From an uncultured Draconibacterium sp. (GTDB taxonomy: Bacteria; Bacteroidota; Bacteroidia; Bacteroidales; Prolixibacteraceae): a DNA stretch of 64,000 nucleotides. The notes below the pieces were generated by a model. That model worked only from the letters and a program-made list of their open reading frames with translations, had not been told where the DNA came from and ran no database searches. The position numbers were made by a program, and so were the translations under genes. Positions 8,963 to 18,355 of this stretch are shown piece after piece. Positions within the stretch are counted from its first letter, which is position 1; every line of letters starts with the position of its first letter. The stretch lies in contig NZ_OY775905.1 of assembly GCF_963675065.1 (NCBI RefSeq), forward strand, positions 1,252,501-1,316,500, read 5' to 3'.

Positions 8963-11833
8963 TTGAAAAAGATAATACTCATACTGCTTCTCATTTTCCC
9001 AATACTTGGATTTGGCCAGGTAAAAAGGATTGGTATTCCTAATATTCTGAATTACCCAAAAGCGGATTACCGGGCAGGTACGCAAAACTGGGGTGTTGCG
9101 CAAGATCCAAATGGATTTATGTATTTCGCCAATAACCTTGGATTGCTTCGTTTCGACGGGTTGAACTGGGATTTATACAATGACTCTTTCACCTCAAATG
9201 TTCGGTCGGTGTGTATTGATGATGATGGGATTATTTATATCGGATTAGACGAAGATTTTGGAATTTTCGTCCCCAATTCATCAGAAGGCCCGGTATTTAA
9301 AAGTTTACTCGATAAGTTGCCTGAAGATGTTCGTGAAACAGACGTGATCTGGAAAATATACAATACACAGTATGGGATTGTATTTCAATCGTATCAATAC
9401 CTATTTATTTACAAGGACGATAAAATTGATATTATAAAACCGCAAAATGCATTTTACTATTCCTTTTATATCAACAACCGACTATTCTTTCACGAAGCAG
9501 GAGTAGGCTTGTTCGAATACATTAACGGATTTGTAAATAAAGTGCCCTGGGCCGATGAGTTAAAAGATCATGAAATACAATCGATGGTTAGCTTTTTCGA
9601 AAATCATTTGCTCATTGGAACAGCTCATTCCGGTTGGTTCGAATACAAAAACGGTGAACTAAAAAAATGGGATGTTCCGGCTAATACACAAACCGAAAAC
9701 GATGTTTTGTATTGTGGCATTAAGCTCGACGGAAATAATCTTGCTATCGGCACCATATTAAACGGACTCATCATTGCAAATTCCGACGGCGAGATCATTC
9801 AGCATTTAAATCTGAATAACGGACTACAAAACAATACTATTTTAAGCCTTTGTAACGATCGGTCAGGGAATTTATGGCTCGGGCTCGATAACGGCATCGA
9901 CTACATCGAGCTAAATTCACCAATTAGCTACACCTCACGTTCCGAAAATATTGGAACCGGCTACTGTGCTGTAATACATAACAATCTGCTTTACCTCGGA
10001 ACCAACCAGGGACTTTTTACCAAAAAGTTCTCTACTGTTGGCGAGGGCAATACCGAGGCTTTCAAGATAATTGCCGGAACAGAGGGACAGGTTTGGAGTT
10101 TACAAGTATTAAACGGGCAGTTATTGTGCGGACACAACTTGGGTACATTTGCCATAAACGAACGAGAAGCACAACCTATTAACGACGAGCCCGGCTTGTG
10201 GACTTTTGTTCAACTAGAAGATGAACCCGATTACGCCATTGGCGGTACTTTTAATGGCATATTGTTGTTTCATTTCGAAGACGGGCAATGGAAGTTTCAA
10301 AATAAAATAAAGGGATTTAGTGTGTCGAGCCGCTTCCTGTCGGAAGACAGGGATGGAAATATTTGGATCAGCCACGGCGCAATAGGTGTTTACCGTGTTA
10401 CATTGAATGCCCAAAGAGATTCGGCAACTAATGTAAAACTGTATGGTGCAAAGGACGGACTTCCTCTCGATTTGATGAATATACTGCTAAAGTTCGACAA
10501 TACGTGGTACATTTCAACAGTTGATGGCTTGTATAATTACAATGCCGCTACCGACCGTTTTGAAAAAAATAAATCATTAAACGAAATATTTCCCCCTAAC
10601 AACCGGCTGAAATATATTGAAAAAGATTTTCAGGGGAATTACTGGTACATCGCCGAAAACGAGGTGGGCGTACTTCATAAAAACGATGATACCAGCTACA
10701 CAAGAATTACAACGCCATTTCAGCAATTACCCAACAAGCTGGTGCGCGAATGGGAATTTTTATATGTGTATGATTTAAACAATGTATTTTTTGCCACCGA
10801 AAATGGCTTTGCACATTATTCTTCTCGAATTGTTACTTCGTATAACCAACCGTTTAAATGTTTTATTACGCAAGTTGATATTCCCAATCTCGATACAATA
10901 GTGTACCCCTTGCAAGGCCATGACCCAATTGAGTTTCCTTTTCATAAAAACGCCTTTCGCTTCAATTTTTCCGCACCTTTTTATCAAAACCCCGAGCAGC
11001 TGGAGTTTAGTTATTTTATCGATAACTACTCCGATTCATGGTCGGCGTGGTCGAATGATAACTACCGCGACTTAACTAATCTGCCTGAGAATGATTATGT
11101 GTTCAGAGTAAAAGCCCGTAACAGTTTTGGCATCGAAAGCAACGAAGCCACTTTTTCGTTCGTCATCACACCGCCGTGGCACCGCTCAAAAACTGCTACT
11201 TACATTTACATTTTAATTGTTTTTGTGATAGTTGTAATTATTGCCTGGTTTGTCAACCGCCGCTTCGAAAAATCAAAACAAAGGGAACGTAAAAAACACG
11301 AGCAAAAATTACGGGAAAAAGAAAAAGAATTTGAACAACAAGCCGTACTCGCCGAAAAAGAGATTATTCGTTTAAAAAACGAAAAGTTGCAGGCAGAAAA
11401 ACTGTCGCTGGATAAAGAGTTAGCCAACCAAACACTTAGCATTGTAAACAAAAATAAGTTCCTGATGAAAATTAACGAGGAACTGAAACGGGTTTCCAAT
11501 GAAACTTCTGACGGGACCGTTAAAACAAAAATGGCGATACTTAAAAAGCGTATCAACAAGGAAATCGACAATCAAAACCAAAATCAAATATTCGAAAGTT
11601 ATTTTGAAGAAGTACATGCCGAATTCTTTGATCGCTTAAAAGACAAATTCCCTCACTTGTCGCCAAAAGATTTGCGTCTTAGTGCCTACATCCGAATGAA
11701 TATGTCCACCAAAGAAATTGCAACCTTGTTAAATATTTCTGATCGTGGAGTAGAAATCAGCCGTTATCGCCTGCGCAAAAAGCTCGATTTATCGCGAGAG
11801 GTAAATCTGTCAACATTCCTATTGAATTTATAA
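8963..11833 (+). CDS. Propeller/Y_Y_Y transmembrane regulator with LuxR-type HTH, no kinase (PUL2 regulator)
   Basis: A 956-residue sensor-regulator. The signal peptide (MKKIILILLLIFPILGFGQ) is followed by about 600 residues of two-component-regulator propeller repeats (motifs such as DRSGNLWLGLDNG and DGNIWISHGAIG), then a Y_Y_Y Ig-like domain (about 650-735) and one membrane helix (about 742-764). A long charged coiled coil comes next, then a LuxR-like HTH starting near residue 898 (LSPKDLRLSAYIRMNMSTKE, then NISDRGVEISRYRLRKKL). Histidine-kinase and receiver domains of classic hybrid systems are absent. The start codon is TTG at 8963, because an in-frame stop lies at 8933 and no ATG lies between it and the signal peptide. 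It likely senses glucan oligosaccharides in the periplasm and activates the downstream operon. Confidence 0.88.
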   Translation: MKKIILILLLIFPILGFGQVKRIGIPNILNYPKADYRAGTQNWGVAQDPNGFMYFANNLGLLRFDGLNWDLYNDSFTSNVRSVCIDDDGIIYIGLDEDFGIFVPNSSEGPVFKSLLDKLPEDVRETDVIWKIYNTQYGIVFQSYQYLFIYKDDKIDIIKPQNAFYYSFYINNRLFFHEAGVGLFEYINGFVNKVPWADELKDHEIQSMVSFFENHLLIGTAHSGWFEYKNGELKKWDVPANTQTENDVLYCGIKLDGNNLAIGTILNGLIIANSDGEIIQHLNLNNGLQNNTILSLCNDRSGNLWLGLDNGIDYIELNSPISYTSRSENIGTGYCAVIHNNLLYLGTNQGLFTKKFSTVGEGNTEAFKIIAGTEGQVWSLQVLNGQLLCGHNLGTFAINEREAQPINDEPGLWTFVQLEDEPDYAIGGTFNGILLFHFEDGQWKFQNKIKGFSVSSRFLSEDRDGNIWISHGAIGVYRVTLNAQRDSATNVKLYGAKDGLPLDLMNILLKFDNTWYISTVDGLYNYNAATDRFEKNKSLNEIFPPNNRLKYIEKDFQGNYWYIAENEVGVLHKNDDTSYTRITTPFQQLPNKLVREWEFLYVYDLNNVFFATENGFAHYSSRIVTSYNQPFKCFITQVDIPNLDTIVYPLQGHDPIEFPFHKNAFRFNFSAPFYQNPEQLEFSYFIDNYSDSWSAWSNDNYRDLTNLPENDYVFRVKARNSFGIESNEATFSFVITPPWHRSKTATYIYILIVFVIVVIIAWFVNRRFEKSKQRERKKHEQKLREKEKEFEQQAVLAEKEIIRLKNEKLQAEKLSLDKELANQTLSIVNKNKFLMKINEELKRVSNETSDGTVKTKMAILKKRINKEIDNQNQNQIFESYFEEVHAEFFDRLKDKFPHLSPKDLRLSAYIRMNMSTKEIATLLNISDRGVEISRYRLRKKLDLSREVNLSTFLLNL

Positions 11834-11927
11834 CCTCATATGTTGTACATCATATCTTCTAATGAGGTAGTGTAATTCGATTTTATCAGATCTTATATAT
11901 CTCTTTTTCAATACTTAGCATTATTTT

Positions 11928-11969
11928 TGATGTATTTATGATGTATTAGATTAATACCTTTGATGAATT
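11928..11969 (+). promoter_or_regulatory. Phased direct repeats overlapping a -7 element upstream of PUL2 susC
   Basis: In the 376-base gap between regulator and susC (11834-12209), TGATGTATT occurs at 11928-11936 and 11939-11947, with a variant TGATGAATT at 11961-11969. The offsets are 11 and 22 bases, so all three lie on the same face of the helix. A TAnnTTTG match (TACCTTTG, 11955-11962) overlaps the last copy. Such phased repeats are what a dimeric or oligomeric LuxR-type activator would bind; that assignment is inference. An imperfect inverted repeat (CCTCAT...ATGAGG, 11834-11867) directly after the regulator stop may help end its transcript. Confidence 0.4.
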
Positions 11970-12209
11970 ATTGTGGGGGTACTTTTCTTGCGAAGTAGTG
12001 CACATTAGGTTCATATTTGTCGCTCACAAACCTTAAACAGATATAAAATTTTTCGTTTAACTAAACTATAAAATAAGTATGAGCTTAATATCTACGACAT
12101 CTCTTCCCCATCGAGTACTCTTAATTTTAATTCAGAAGACTTTTAAACAAACACGCACCTCTCATAAGTGCGTAAGATATCACAATTAATAATAATCAAA
12201 TTCAGATCT

Positions 12210-15200
12210 ATGAAAGAAAAACAAATGATGAGAAAGATTCTCATGTTGCTTTTGGTCGCATTTTTTTCCATGGGTGCTTTTGCACAGGAAATTGCACTAA
12301 AAGGTGTTGTAACTTCCGCAGATGATAATCAACCTCTACCCGGGGTTACAATTACTCTTGAAGGAACAACAAACGGAACAGTTACCGATTTTGATGGAAA
12401 TTACGAACTAGCAGTACCATCTAATGCGGTACTTGTATTTTCCTATATTGGGATGAAACCACAAACCATTAATGTTGAAGGACGAACGCAAATCAACGTT
12501 CAGCTTGAAGCAGATTTGTTTAATGTTGACGAAGTAGTGGTTGTTGGTTATGGCGTTCAGAAGAAGGCTTTGGTAACCGGTGCTAACGCCAATGTTAAAG
12601 GGGAACAACTGGCCGAGCTTAATACCTCGAATGCCATGGAAGCCTTACAGGGAATGGCATCGGGAGTAAATATTACCCGTAACAACGGTGCTCCGGGAGC
12701 AGGCACAAAAGTAACCATCAGGGGTGCCGGTACTATTGGAAATGCTTCGCCACTGTATATTGTTGACGGCGTGTCTGTTGGAAATATTGACTACCTAAGT
12801 CCTTCCGACATTGAGTCGATTGATGTTTTAAAAGATGCGGCATCAGCTGCCATTTACGGATCGAGAGCGGCAAACGGCGTTATACTTGTTACTACCAAAA
12901 AAGGTACAGCAGGTGCAGAACCGGTAATTACCTACGACGGTTACTACGGTGTACAAAACATTTATAAAAAACTTCCGGTATTAAATGCACAGGAATACAT
13001 GTTCATTATGGACGAAGCACGTTCAAACGACGGCTCTGCTTTGTTCGATTGGCAAGATAAGATTGTAAACGGAAATACATTTTTAAACAGCAACTTTCCT
13101 GGCGGATTAGGAACCGAGTATGGCCAATACGTTTGGGACAAATTGCAAAGCGGCTGGGAAGGCACCAACTGGATTGACGAAATGACTCAGGATAATGCTC
13201 CTGTTCAAAGTCACTCTATTAATATTACCGGCGCCTCAGACGACATTACTTACTCCGCAGGTTTTTCGTATTTCGATCAAACGGGTTTGCTTGGTGGAGA
13301 AATTACTGATGCCGGGTATAAGCGTATGACTGCCCGACTGAACACCAACTTCATTTTGAAAAGAAGAGCCAACGATAAAAAGTTATTGAGTGTGGGTGAA
13401 AACTTTACCTATACCAATACAGAAAACCGTTCGGTGGCTACCGGAAACATTTACTGGAACGACCTACACAACGCACTGGTAAAAACGCCATTATCACCCC
13501 TATACTGGGATAATGAAAATATTAATCACTGGACAAGTGGTTACTCACCAACCCTTGAAGGTATTTCAATGGGCGATCATAACCCGGTTGCACAAATGTA
13601 CTACCGCCATAATAACAACTGGAGCAAAGGGAACACCTTTGTAGGCAACGTATATGGCGAGTTGGAACCTATTGATAATTTAGTTATCAGATCATCGTTT
13701 GGTATTGATGCATGGTTTGGGCACAGCCGCTCGTACAGCGAAACATACCAGTTTGCCACACAATACCAAAATACTACCGATGGCACTCAAATGGATATGT
13801 ACCGTGGAGTAAACTTCACCTGGACAAATACTGCTGCGTATGATTTTAGTATCAACGACGATCATAAATTTTCGGTATTAATTGGAACCGAGATGTTGAA
13901 AAACGAATTGAACTTAAATGTTGGCGGTAGCAAAAACAACACGCTTTTCGGTGATGCAGAACACGCTTACCTTAATAACACAAACAACCCGGAAGTTGTT
14001 AGCGATATTGGAACATGGGGTGCCGACTACGCTGCTCAAGGCGGTGGATTAATGTCGTATATGGGACGTATGTCGTATAACTACAAAGAGAAATACATGG
14101 CCGATTTCACCATGCGTGCTGATGGTTCGTCAAACTTTGCCAAAGGAAATCGCTGGGGCTATTTCCCATCAGTTTCGGCAGGCTGGAACTTCAGCGAAGA
14201 AGATTTCATGAGTGACTTTGCTTTACTGAACTACGGAAAATTGCGCGCCAGCTGGGGACAAAATGGTAACCAGAACATCGACAATTTTATCTACAGTTCA
14301 AATATTGCTTACAAAGATCAGGGCTATTATTTCGGCCCTAATAAAGACGTACCACAACAGGCAGCAATTCCTGCAAACGTACCAAACCCCGATGTAACCT
14401 GGGAAACATCAGAACAATTAAACTTTGGTATTGACACCCGCTGGCTTGATTCAAGACTGGGTTTAACTGCCGACTGGTATAAAAAAACTACAAAAGACTG
14501 GCTGGTTGTTGCTCCTATTTTAGGAACATTTGGTGCCGGTGCGCCATATATTAATGGAGGTGATATTGAAAACACCGGTTTTGAATTTGCACTGTCGTGG
14601 AACGATAGAATTTCAGACTTTAAATACGGCGCTACTATAACCGGCGCTTACAATAAAAACGAAGTAACAAAACTAGCTAATGCCGAAGGAATCATTACCG
14701 GTTCCGGACACGTACTTTCGCAAGGAACATCTTATATCTCGCGAGTAGAAGTGGGGCAACCAATCGGATTTTTCTACGGATTCGAAACCGATGGTTTAAT
14801 GCAAAACCAGGACGAAGTTGATGCTTATACTACAGCCGACGGAACTCCAATAGTTATTGAAGCTGAACCGGATACGCCACGTCAACCGGGAGATGTACGT
14901 TTTGTAGATCAAAACGGCGATGGAACTATCAACGACAACGATAAAGTAATGCTGGGAAAACCAACTCCTGATTTCGAGCTGGGTATTCAGTTAAACGCCG
15001 AGTACAAAGGCTTTTATGCAAACACCACTTTGTCTGGTAAAATTGGTCTTCAGGTTATGCAATCATACCGTTCATTTGCCGATCAGCTGAACCAGAACTA
15101 TACCACTCAGGTTTTTGATCGCTGGCACGGAGAAGGAACTTCAAACCGAATGCCACGATTAACCTATGCGACTACAGCTAACACACAGCTAATATCCGAC

Positions 15201-15458
15201 ATTTACATGCACGATGCTGATTACCTGCGTATAAACAACCTTACGTTTGGATACCGGTTCGATAAAATGCTGACTGATATCGACTGGATGAAAGCAGCAA
15301 GTGTATATGTATCAGTAAACAACCTGCATACATTCACTAAATACGACGGAATGGATCCTGAAGTAGGTTATGCGCCTGATTCATGGGCTTCTGGTGTTGA
15401 TCTGGGATTATATCCTCTGCCTCGTACGGTTATGTTTGGTGTTAACGTAACATTTTAA
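12210..15458 (+). CDS. susC: SusC-type TonB-dependent transporter (PUL2, beta-glucan)
   Basis: A TonB-dependent transporter of 1082 residues from the ATG at 12210. An upstream GTG at 12168 would add 14 residues before the signal peptide and is not preferred; ATGs at 12225 and 12228 are also possible. The signal peptide ends at AFAQ. A CarboxypepD_reg-like domain (LKGVVTSADDNQPLPGVTI) leads into DEVVVVGYGVQKKALVTGA, the plug with LYIVDGVSVGN and AAIYGSRAANGVILVTTKKG, and a large barrel ending MFGVNVTF. It is the first gene of an operon with susD, a binding lipoprotein, GH16 and GH3 genes, so laminarin-type oligosaccharides are the likely cargo. Confidence 0.95.
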   Translation: MKEKQMMRKILMLLLVAFFSMGAFAQEIALKGVVTSADDNQPLPGVTITLEGTTNGTVTDFDGNYELAVPSNAVLVFSYIGMKPQTINVEGRTQINVQLEADLFNVDEVVVVGYGVQKKALVTGANANVKGEQLAELNTSNAMEALQGMASGVNITRNNGAPGAGTKVTIRGAGTIGNASPLYIVDGVSVGNIDYLSPSDIESIDVLKDAASAAIYGSRAANGVILVTTKKGTAGAEPVITYDGYYGVQNIYKKLPVLNAQEYMFIMDEARSNDGSALFDWQDKIVNGNTFLNSNFPGGLGTEYGQYVWDKLQSGWEGTNWIDEMTQDNAPVQSHSINITGASDDITYSAGFSYFDQTGLLGGEITDAGYKRMTARLNTNFILKRRANDKKLLSVGENFTYTNTENRSVATGNIYWNDLHNALVKTPLSPLYWDNENINHWTSGYSPTLEGISMGDHNPVAQMYYRHNNNWSKGNTFVGNVYGELEPIDNLVIRSSFGIDAWFGHSRSYSETYQFATQYQNTTDGTQMDMYRGVNFTWTNTAAYDFSINDDHKFSVLIGTEMLKNELNLNVGGSKNNTLFGDAEHAYLNNTNNPEVVSDIGTWGADYAAQGGGLMSYMGRMSYNYKEKYMADFTMRADGSSNFAKGNRWGYFPSVSAGWNFSEEDFMSDFALLNYGKLRASWGQNGNQNIDNFIYSSNIAYKDQGYYFGPNKDVPQQAAIPANVPNPDVTWETSEQLNFGIDTRWLDSRLGLTADWYKKTTKDWLVVAPILGTFGAGAPYINGGDIENTGFEFALSWNDRISDFKYGATITGAYNKNEVTKLANAEGIITGSGHVLSQGTSYISRVEVGQPIGFFYGFETDGLMQNQDEVDAYTTADGTPIVIEAEPDTPRQPGDVRFVDQNGDGTINDNDKVMLGKPTPDFELGIQLNAEYKGFYANTTLSGKIGLQVMQSYRSFADQLNQNYTTQVFDRWHGEGTSNRMPRLTYATTANTQLISDIYMHDADYLRINNLTFGYRFDKMLTDIDWMKAASVYVSVNNLHTFTKYDGMDPEVGYAPDSWASGVDLGLYPLPRTVMFGVNVTF

Positions 15459-15514
15459 TTGAGATGAACGATTCTAAAAAAACAGAATTAGTGAATAAAA
15501 ATAAAGAACAGATT

Positions 15515-17284
15515 ATGAAGAAGTTATTATATATAATGGCTGTTGGAGTAATGATCATGGTCACTTCGTGTCAGGATTTACTCGATACAGAAAACCTGTA
15601 TAATAAAAACCTCGACAGTTTTTATCGTACTCCAACTGATATCAATGAAGCGATGAACGGTGTTTACAATGCACTGTTTGTAAATGGCCCGCACAGTAAC
15701 GAACATGTGGCTGCCAACTTACTTAGCGATGTAATGCTGGGTGGCGGTGGCCCCGACGACGTTTCGGCAAAAAATGTCGATCAGTTTCAGGATCCCTCAG
15801 AAGATACTTACCGTGATTTGTGGGTAGAAACCTACAATGGTGTTAGTAGAGCGAATGCAATTATTGAAGCCGTAACCGACGGTGATTTTTCAGCCTATTT
15901 TGATACTGCTGAAGAAGCAGCGGTTTTTAAAAATAATACATTGGGAGAAGCCTATTTTATGCGTGGTTTCTTGATGTACCGAGCTGCACGTTTCTTTGGA
16001 GGTATGCCTTTAATTGCCACTTCCGAATCAGATCGAAAAGCACCACGTGCATCCTTATCAGATACATGGGCATTTATTGCTTCCGATTTTAAAACAGCAG
16101 CCGAAACACTGCCACGAATTAGTGCCGAAGCGGCTTCAATCAAAGACTATGGTCACGCCAACATTTGGGTAGCTAAAAGTTATATCGCACGTGCTTACTT
16201 GTACTACACCGGCTACATGACGAACGTTGAAGGCCAGGCAACCGATGTATTGCCTTTGCCTGAAGGTGGAAGTATTTCAAAAGCTGAAGTTGTTACACAT
16301 ATCGAAGATGTTATTGATAACAGTGGATTCCATTTAGCCAGTGATTTCCGTAACTTGTGGCCATACTCGTATGTAAACGAAAGTGCCCGCACATATAATC
16401 CTGAAGCAACCGATCCGGTATTGCCTTGGGCAGAAAATCCCGACGGTGCAGACCCTGAAGTTCCTTTGGCATGGGTTGGACAGGATGGTCCTAACTCAAC
16501 AGTTGGAACTGGCAACTACGAAGTAATGTTTGCTCTGCGTTATGGTCTTGGAAACTGGGATTACGACGGTGGAACAGGACAAAAATTCAATAACCGTGTA
16601 CCTTTATTCTTTGGAATTCGCGATCACTCAATGGTTCCATTCGGACAAGGTTGGGGATGGGGAACAGTACATTCTGATTTTTATGATCAGTGGTCAAATG
16701 ACGACCCAAGAAAAGAAGGCTCGGTTTTGAATTTAAACACAAAAGACCCAAACATGGGACTATCTGATTGGAATATTGGAAAAGGCGACCACAATACTGG
16801 CTTAGTAAACAAAAAATACACCACCTTACAGCATGATGGCCCTGACGGTGTTAAAGGTATGTTCTTTTATCTCTACAATATGTCGCACGGCGATCCAATG
16901 CAGTTGTGGGCAGCACAAGATTTCTATTACCTGCGCTTTGCCGATGTACTATTAATGCATTCTGAATTAACCGAAACAGCAAACGGCATAAACCTGGTTC
17001 GCGAACGCGCCGGATTAGAGCCGATTAGCTATTCGTTAGCTGCACTTAAAACCGAACGTTTGCACGAGCTTGCTTTTGAAGGGTTACGCTGGTTCGACCT
17101 GGTACGCTGGGGAGATGTTGCAACTAGCAACAACTTCTATAACGACCAGATCACAGTTAATAACTCTGGAGTTGAAGCGCCCTATGAAATTTCATACCGA
17201 GCAGAAACAAAAGGACTTGTGCCAATTCCAGAGTCGGAAATACGCTTATCAAACGGTGTTTACGAGCAAAATCCGGGATGGTAA
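15515..17284 (+). CDS. susD: SusD/RagB-family lipoprotein (PUL2)
   Basis: A SusD homologue of 589 residues from the ATG at 15515. The frame opens earlier (ATG at 15464), but the lipoprotein signal MKKLLYIMAVGVMIMVTSC (Cys19) clearly begins at 15515. Typical features are the helix block GEAYFMRGFLMYRAARFFGGMP, YYLRFADVLLMHSEL, and the C-terminal LKTERLHELAFEGLRWFDLVR with an ending of the form PIPESEIRLSNGVYEQNPGW. It sits about 55 bases after susC. It is longer than average for the family because of an inserted region of about 100 residues in the middle (Gly/Asp/Trp-rich, near residues 280-430), which may shape glucan recognition. Confidence 0.95.
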   Translation: MKKLLYIMAVGVMIMVTSCQDLLDTENLYNKNLDSFYRTPTDINEAMNGVYNALFVNGPHSNEHVAANLLSDVMLGGGGPDDVSAKNVDQFQDPSEDTYRDLWVETYNGVSRANAIIEAVTDGDFSAYFDTAEEAAVFKNNTLGEAYFMRGFLMYRAARFFGGMPLIATSESDRKAPRASLSDTWAFIASDFKTAAETLPRISAEAASIKDYGHANIWVAKSYIARAYLYYTGYMTNVEGQATDVLPLPEGGSISKAEVVTHIEDVIDNSGFHLASDFRNLWPYSYVNESARTYNPEATDPVLPWAENPDGADPEVPLAWVGQDGPNSTVGTGNYEVMFALRYGLGNWDYDGGTGQKFNNRVPLFFGIRDHSMVPFGQGWGWGTVHSDFYDQWSNDDPRKEGSVLNLNTKDPNMGLSDWNIGKGDHNTGLVNKKYTTLQHDGPDGVKGMFFYLYNMSHGDPMQLWAAQDFYYLRFADVLLMHSELTETANGINLVRERAGLEPISYSLAALKTERLHELAFEGLRWFDLVRWGDVATSNNFYNDQITVNNSGVEAPYEISYRAETKGLVPIPESEIRLSNGVYEQNPGW

Positions 17285-17313
17285 TTAATTTGAAAACTAA
17301 AAAATTGAATAAG

Positions 17314-18156
17314 ATGAAATTAAAAAATATATATGCCATTTTTCTGATGGTTATTGTTTTGATGTTTTCTTCCTGCGATCCTATCGAAGACAGAGACATG
17401 CTGGCGAATAGTTTCGATCCTGAAAACATTGAATTGGAAGTAGTACAAGCTACCGATGGCGGTAACAAATTGTCCTTACGAATGAATACCGAAGGAGTTA
17501 CCGGATATTGGGATTATATCATTGATAAAAAATCCAGCGACCGTGTTGAGGTAGTTTTCCCGTTTACCGGAACGCACACTTTTACTTACCATGTTACAAC
17601 ACCATACATGCCTAATAATGAGCCGGGAACAACCGAGTTTATTGAAAAAGAAGTTTCGGTTGATATAGCTCAGCTAGACGAAGCATTGCCTGAAGCTTAT
17701 TACAAACTGGTTGGACAAAACCTTGAAGGTAAAACCTGGGTTTTTGACGGTGGTCCTGAGCCTGACGGACGTTTGTGGTACTTTATGTCGGCAGACAATA
17801 ACCCCGATGGACATATGAGCCCCTGGTGGAATGCTGCAGGAGATTGTTGTCCTCCGCCGGATGCTGCAGGTAAAATGGTATTCGATTTGGCTGGAGGCGC
17901 CAACTACACCTACTATGCTGGTCCCGATGCAGAGCCTGTTCATGGTAACTTCGTATTTAATGCAGATTATACCGCTTTAACCATTGCCGGAGGAGCAAAA
18001 ATTCTGGGACATATTGCTCAGGATGGAAATCAGAACGGTACTGATGATGGAAAACTTAGTATTATGACTCTTACTGATGATAAATTGGTACTGTACAATC
18101 CTAAAAGTAAAGGATATGGTACCGGTTGGACATGGGTGTTCGTTCCTGCTGAATAA
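17314..18156 (+). CDS. Surface glycan-binding lipoprotein (PUL2)
   Basis: A 280-residue lipoprotein from the ATG at 17314 (signal ending MFSSC, Cys21). The frame also opens at 17278, overlapping the susD stop, but the signal peptide defines the later start. The first half (about 25-135) is an Ig/PKD-like beta-sandwich, and the second half (about 140-280) is a compact aromatic-rich domain (GKTWVFDGGPEPDGRLWYF, SPWWNAAGDCCPPP, GTGWTWVFVP). Small lipoproteins of this kind follow susD in many laminarin loci and hold glucan chains at the cell surface. The role is inferred from position, lipobox and the many Trp residues; no catalytic motif is seen. A pair of adjacent cysteines (CCPPP) is notable. 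Confidence 0.75.
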   Translation: MKLKNIYAIFLMVIVLMFSSCDPIEDRDMLANSFDPENIELEVVQATDGGNKLSLRMNTEGVTGYWDYIIDKKSSDRVEVVFPFTGTHTFTYHVTTPYMPNNEPGTTEFIEKEVSVDIAQLDEALPEAYYKLVGQNLEGKTWVFDGGPEPDGRLWYFMSADNNPDGHMSPWWNAAGDCCPPPDAAGKMVFDLAGGANYTYYAGPDAEPVHGNFVFNADYTALTIAGGAKILGHIAQDGNQNGTDDGKLSIMTLTDDKLVLYNPKSKGYGTGWTWVFVPAE

Positions 18157-18216
18157 TAACAAACAGAAATTTAAAATATTGGCTGTTGAGCCAATTCAGT
18201 TTGATAGTTTAGTTAG

Positions 18217-18246
18217 AAAATGGGGAGAGTTTCTCTCCCCATTTTT
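18217..18246 (+). terminator. Strong hairpin after SusC-SusD-SGBP genes
   Basis: A perfect 13-bp stem (AAAATGGGGAGAG / CTCTCCCCATTTT) with a three-base loop and a short T run. A smaller hairpin (TTGGCT-gttg-AGCCAA, 18179-18194) precedes it. It lies between the transport/binding genes and the GH16 gene, so it probably ends or reduces the transcript there and sets a lower enzyme level than transporter level. Confidence 0.8.
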
Positions 18247-18355
18247 ATCAACTTTCATCAATTTTAGGGTTCTTATTCCTTGGGCTTCTCGTAAATCTTT
18301 GCGCCTGTAGCAATTGAAAACCGGGTAGTAATCACATCAAATTTTCAAAATTCTT

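Noticed and set aside
12168..12209. GTG start extending the PUL2 SusC
   Set aside because: Adds a non-signal-like 14-residue leader before a clear ATG and signal peptide.
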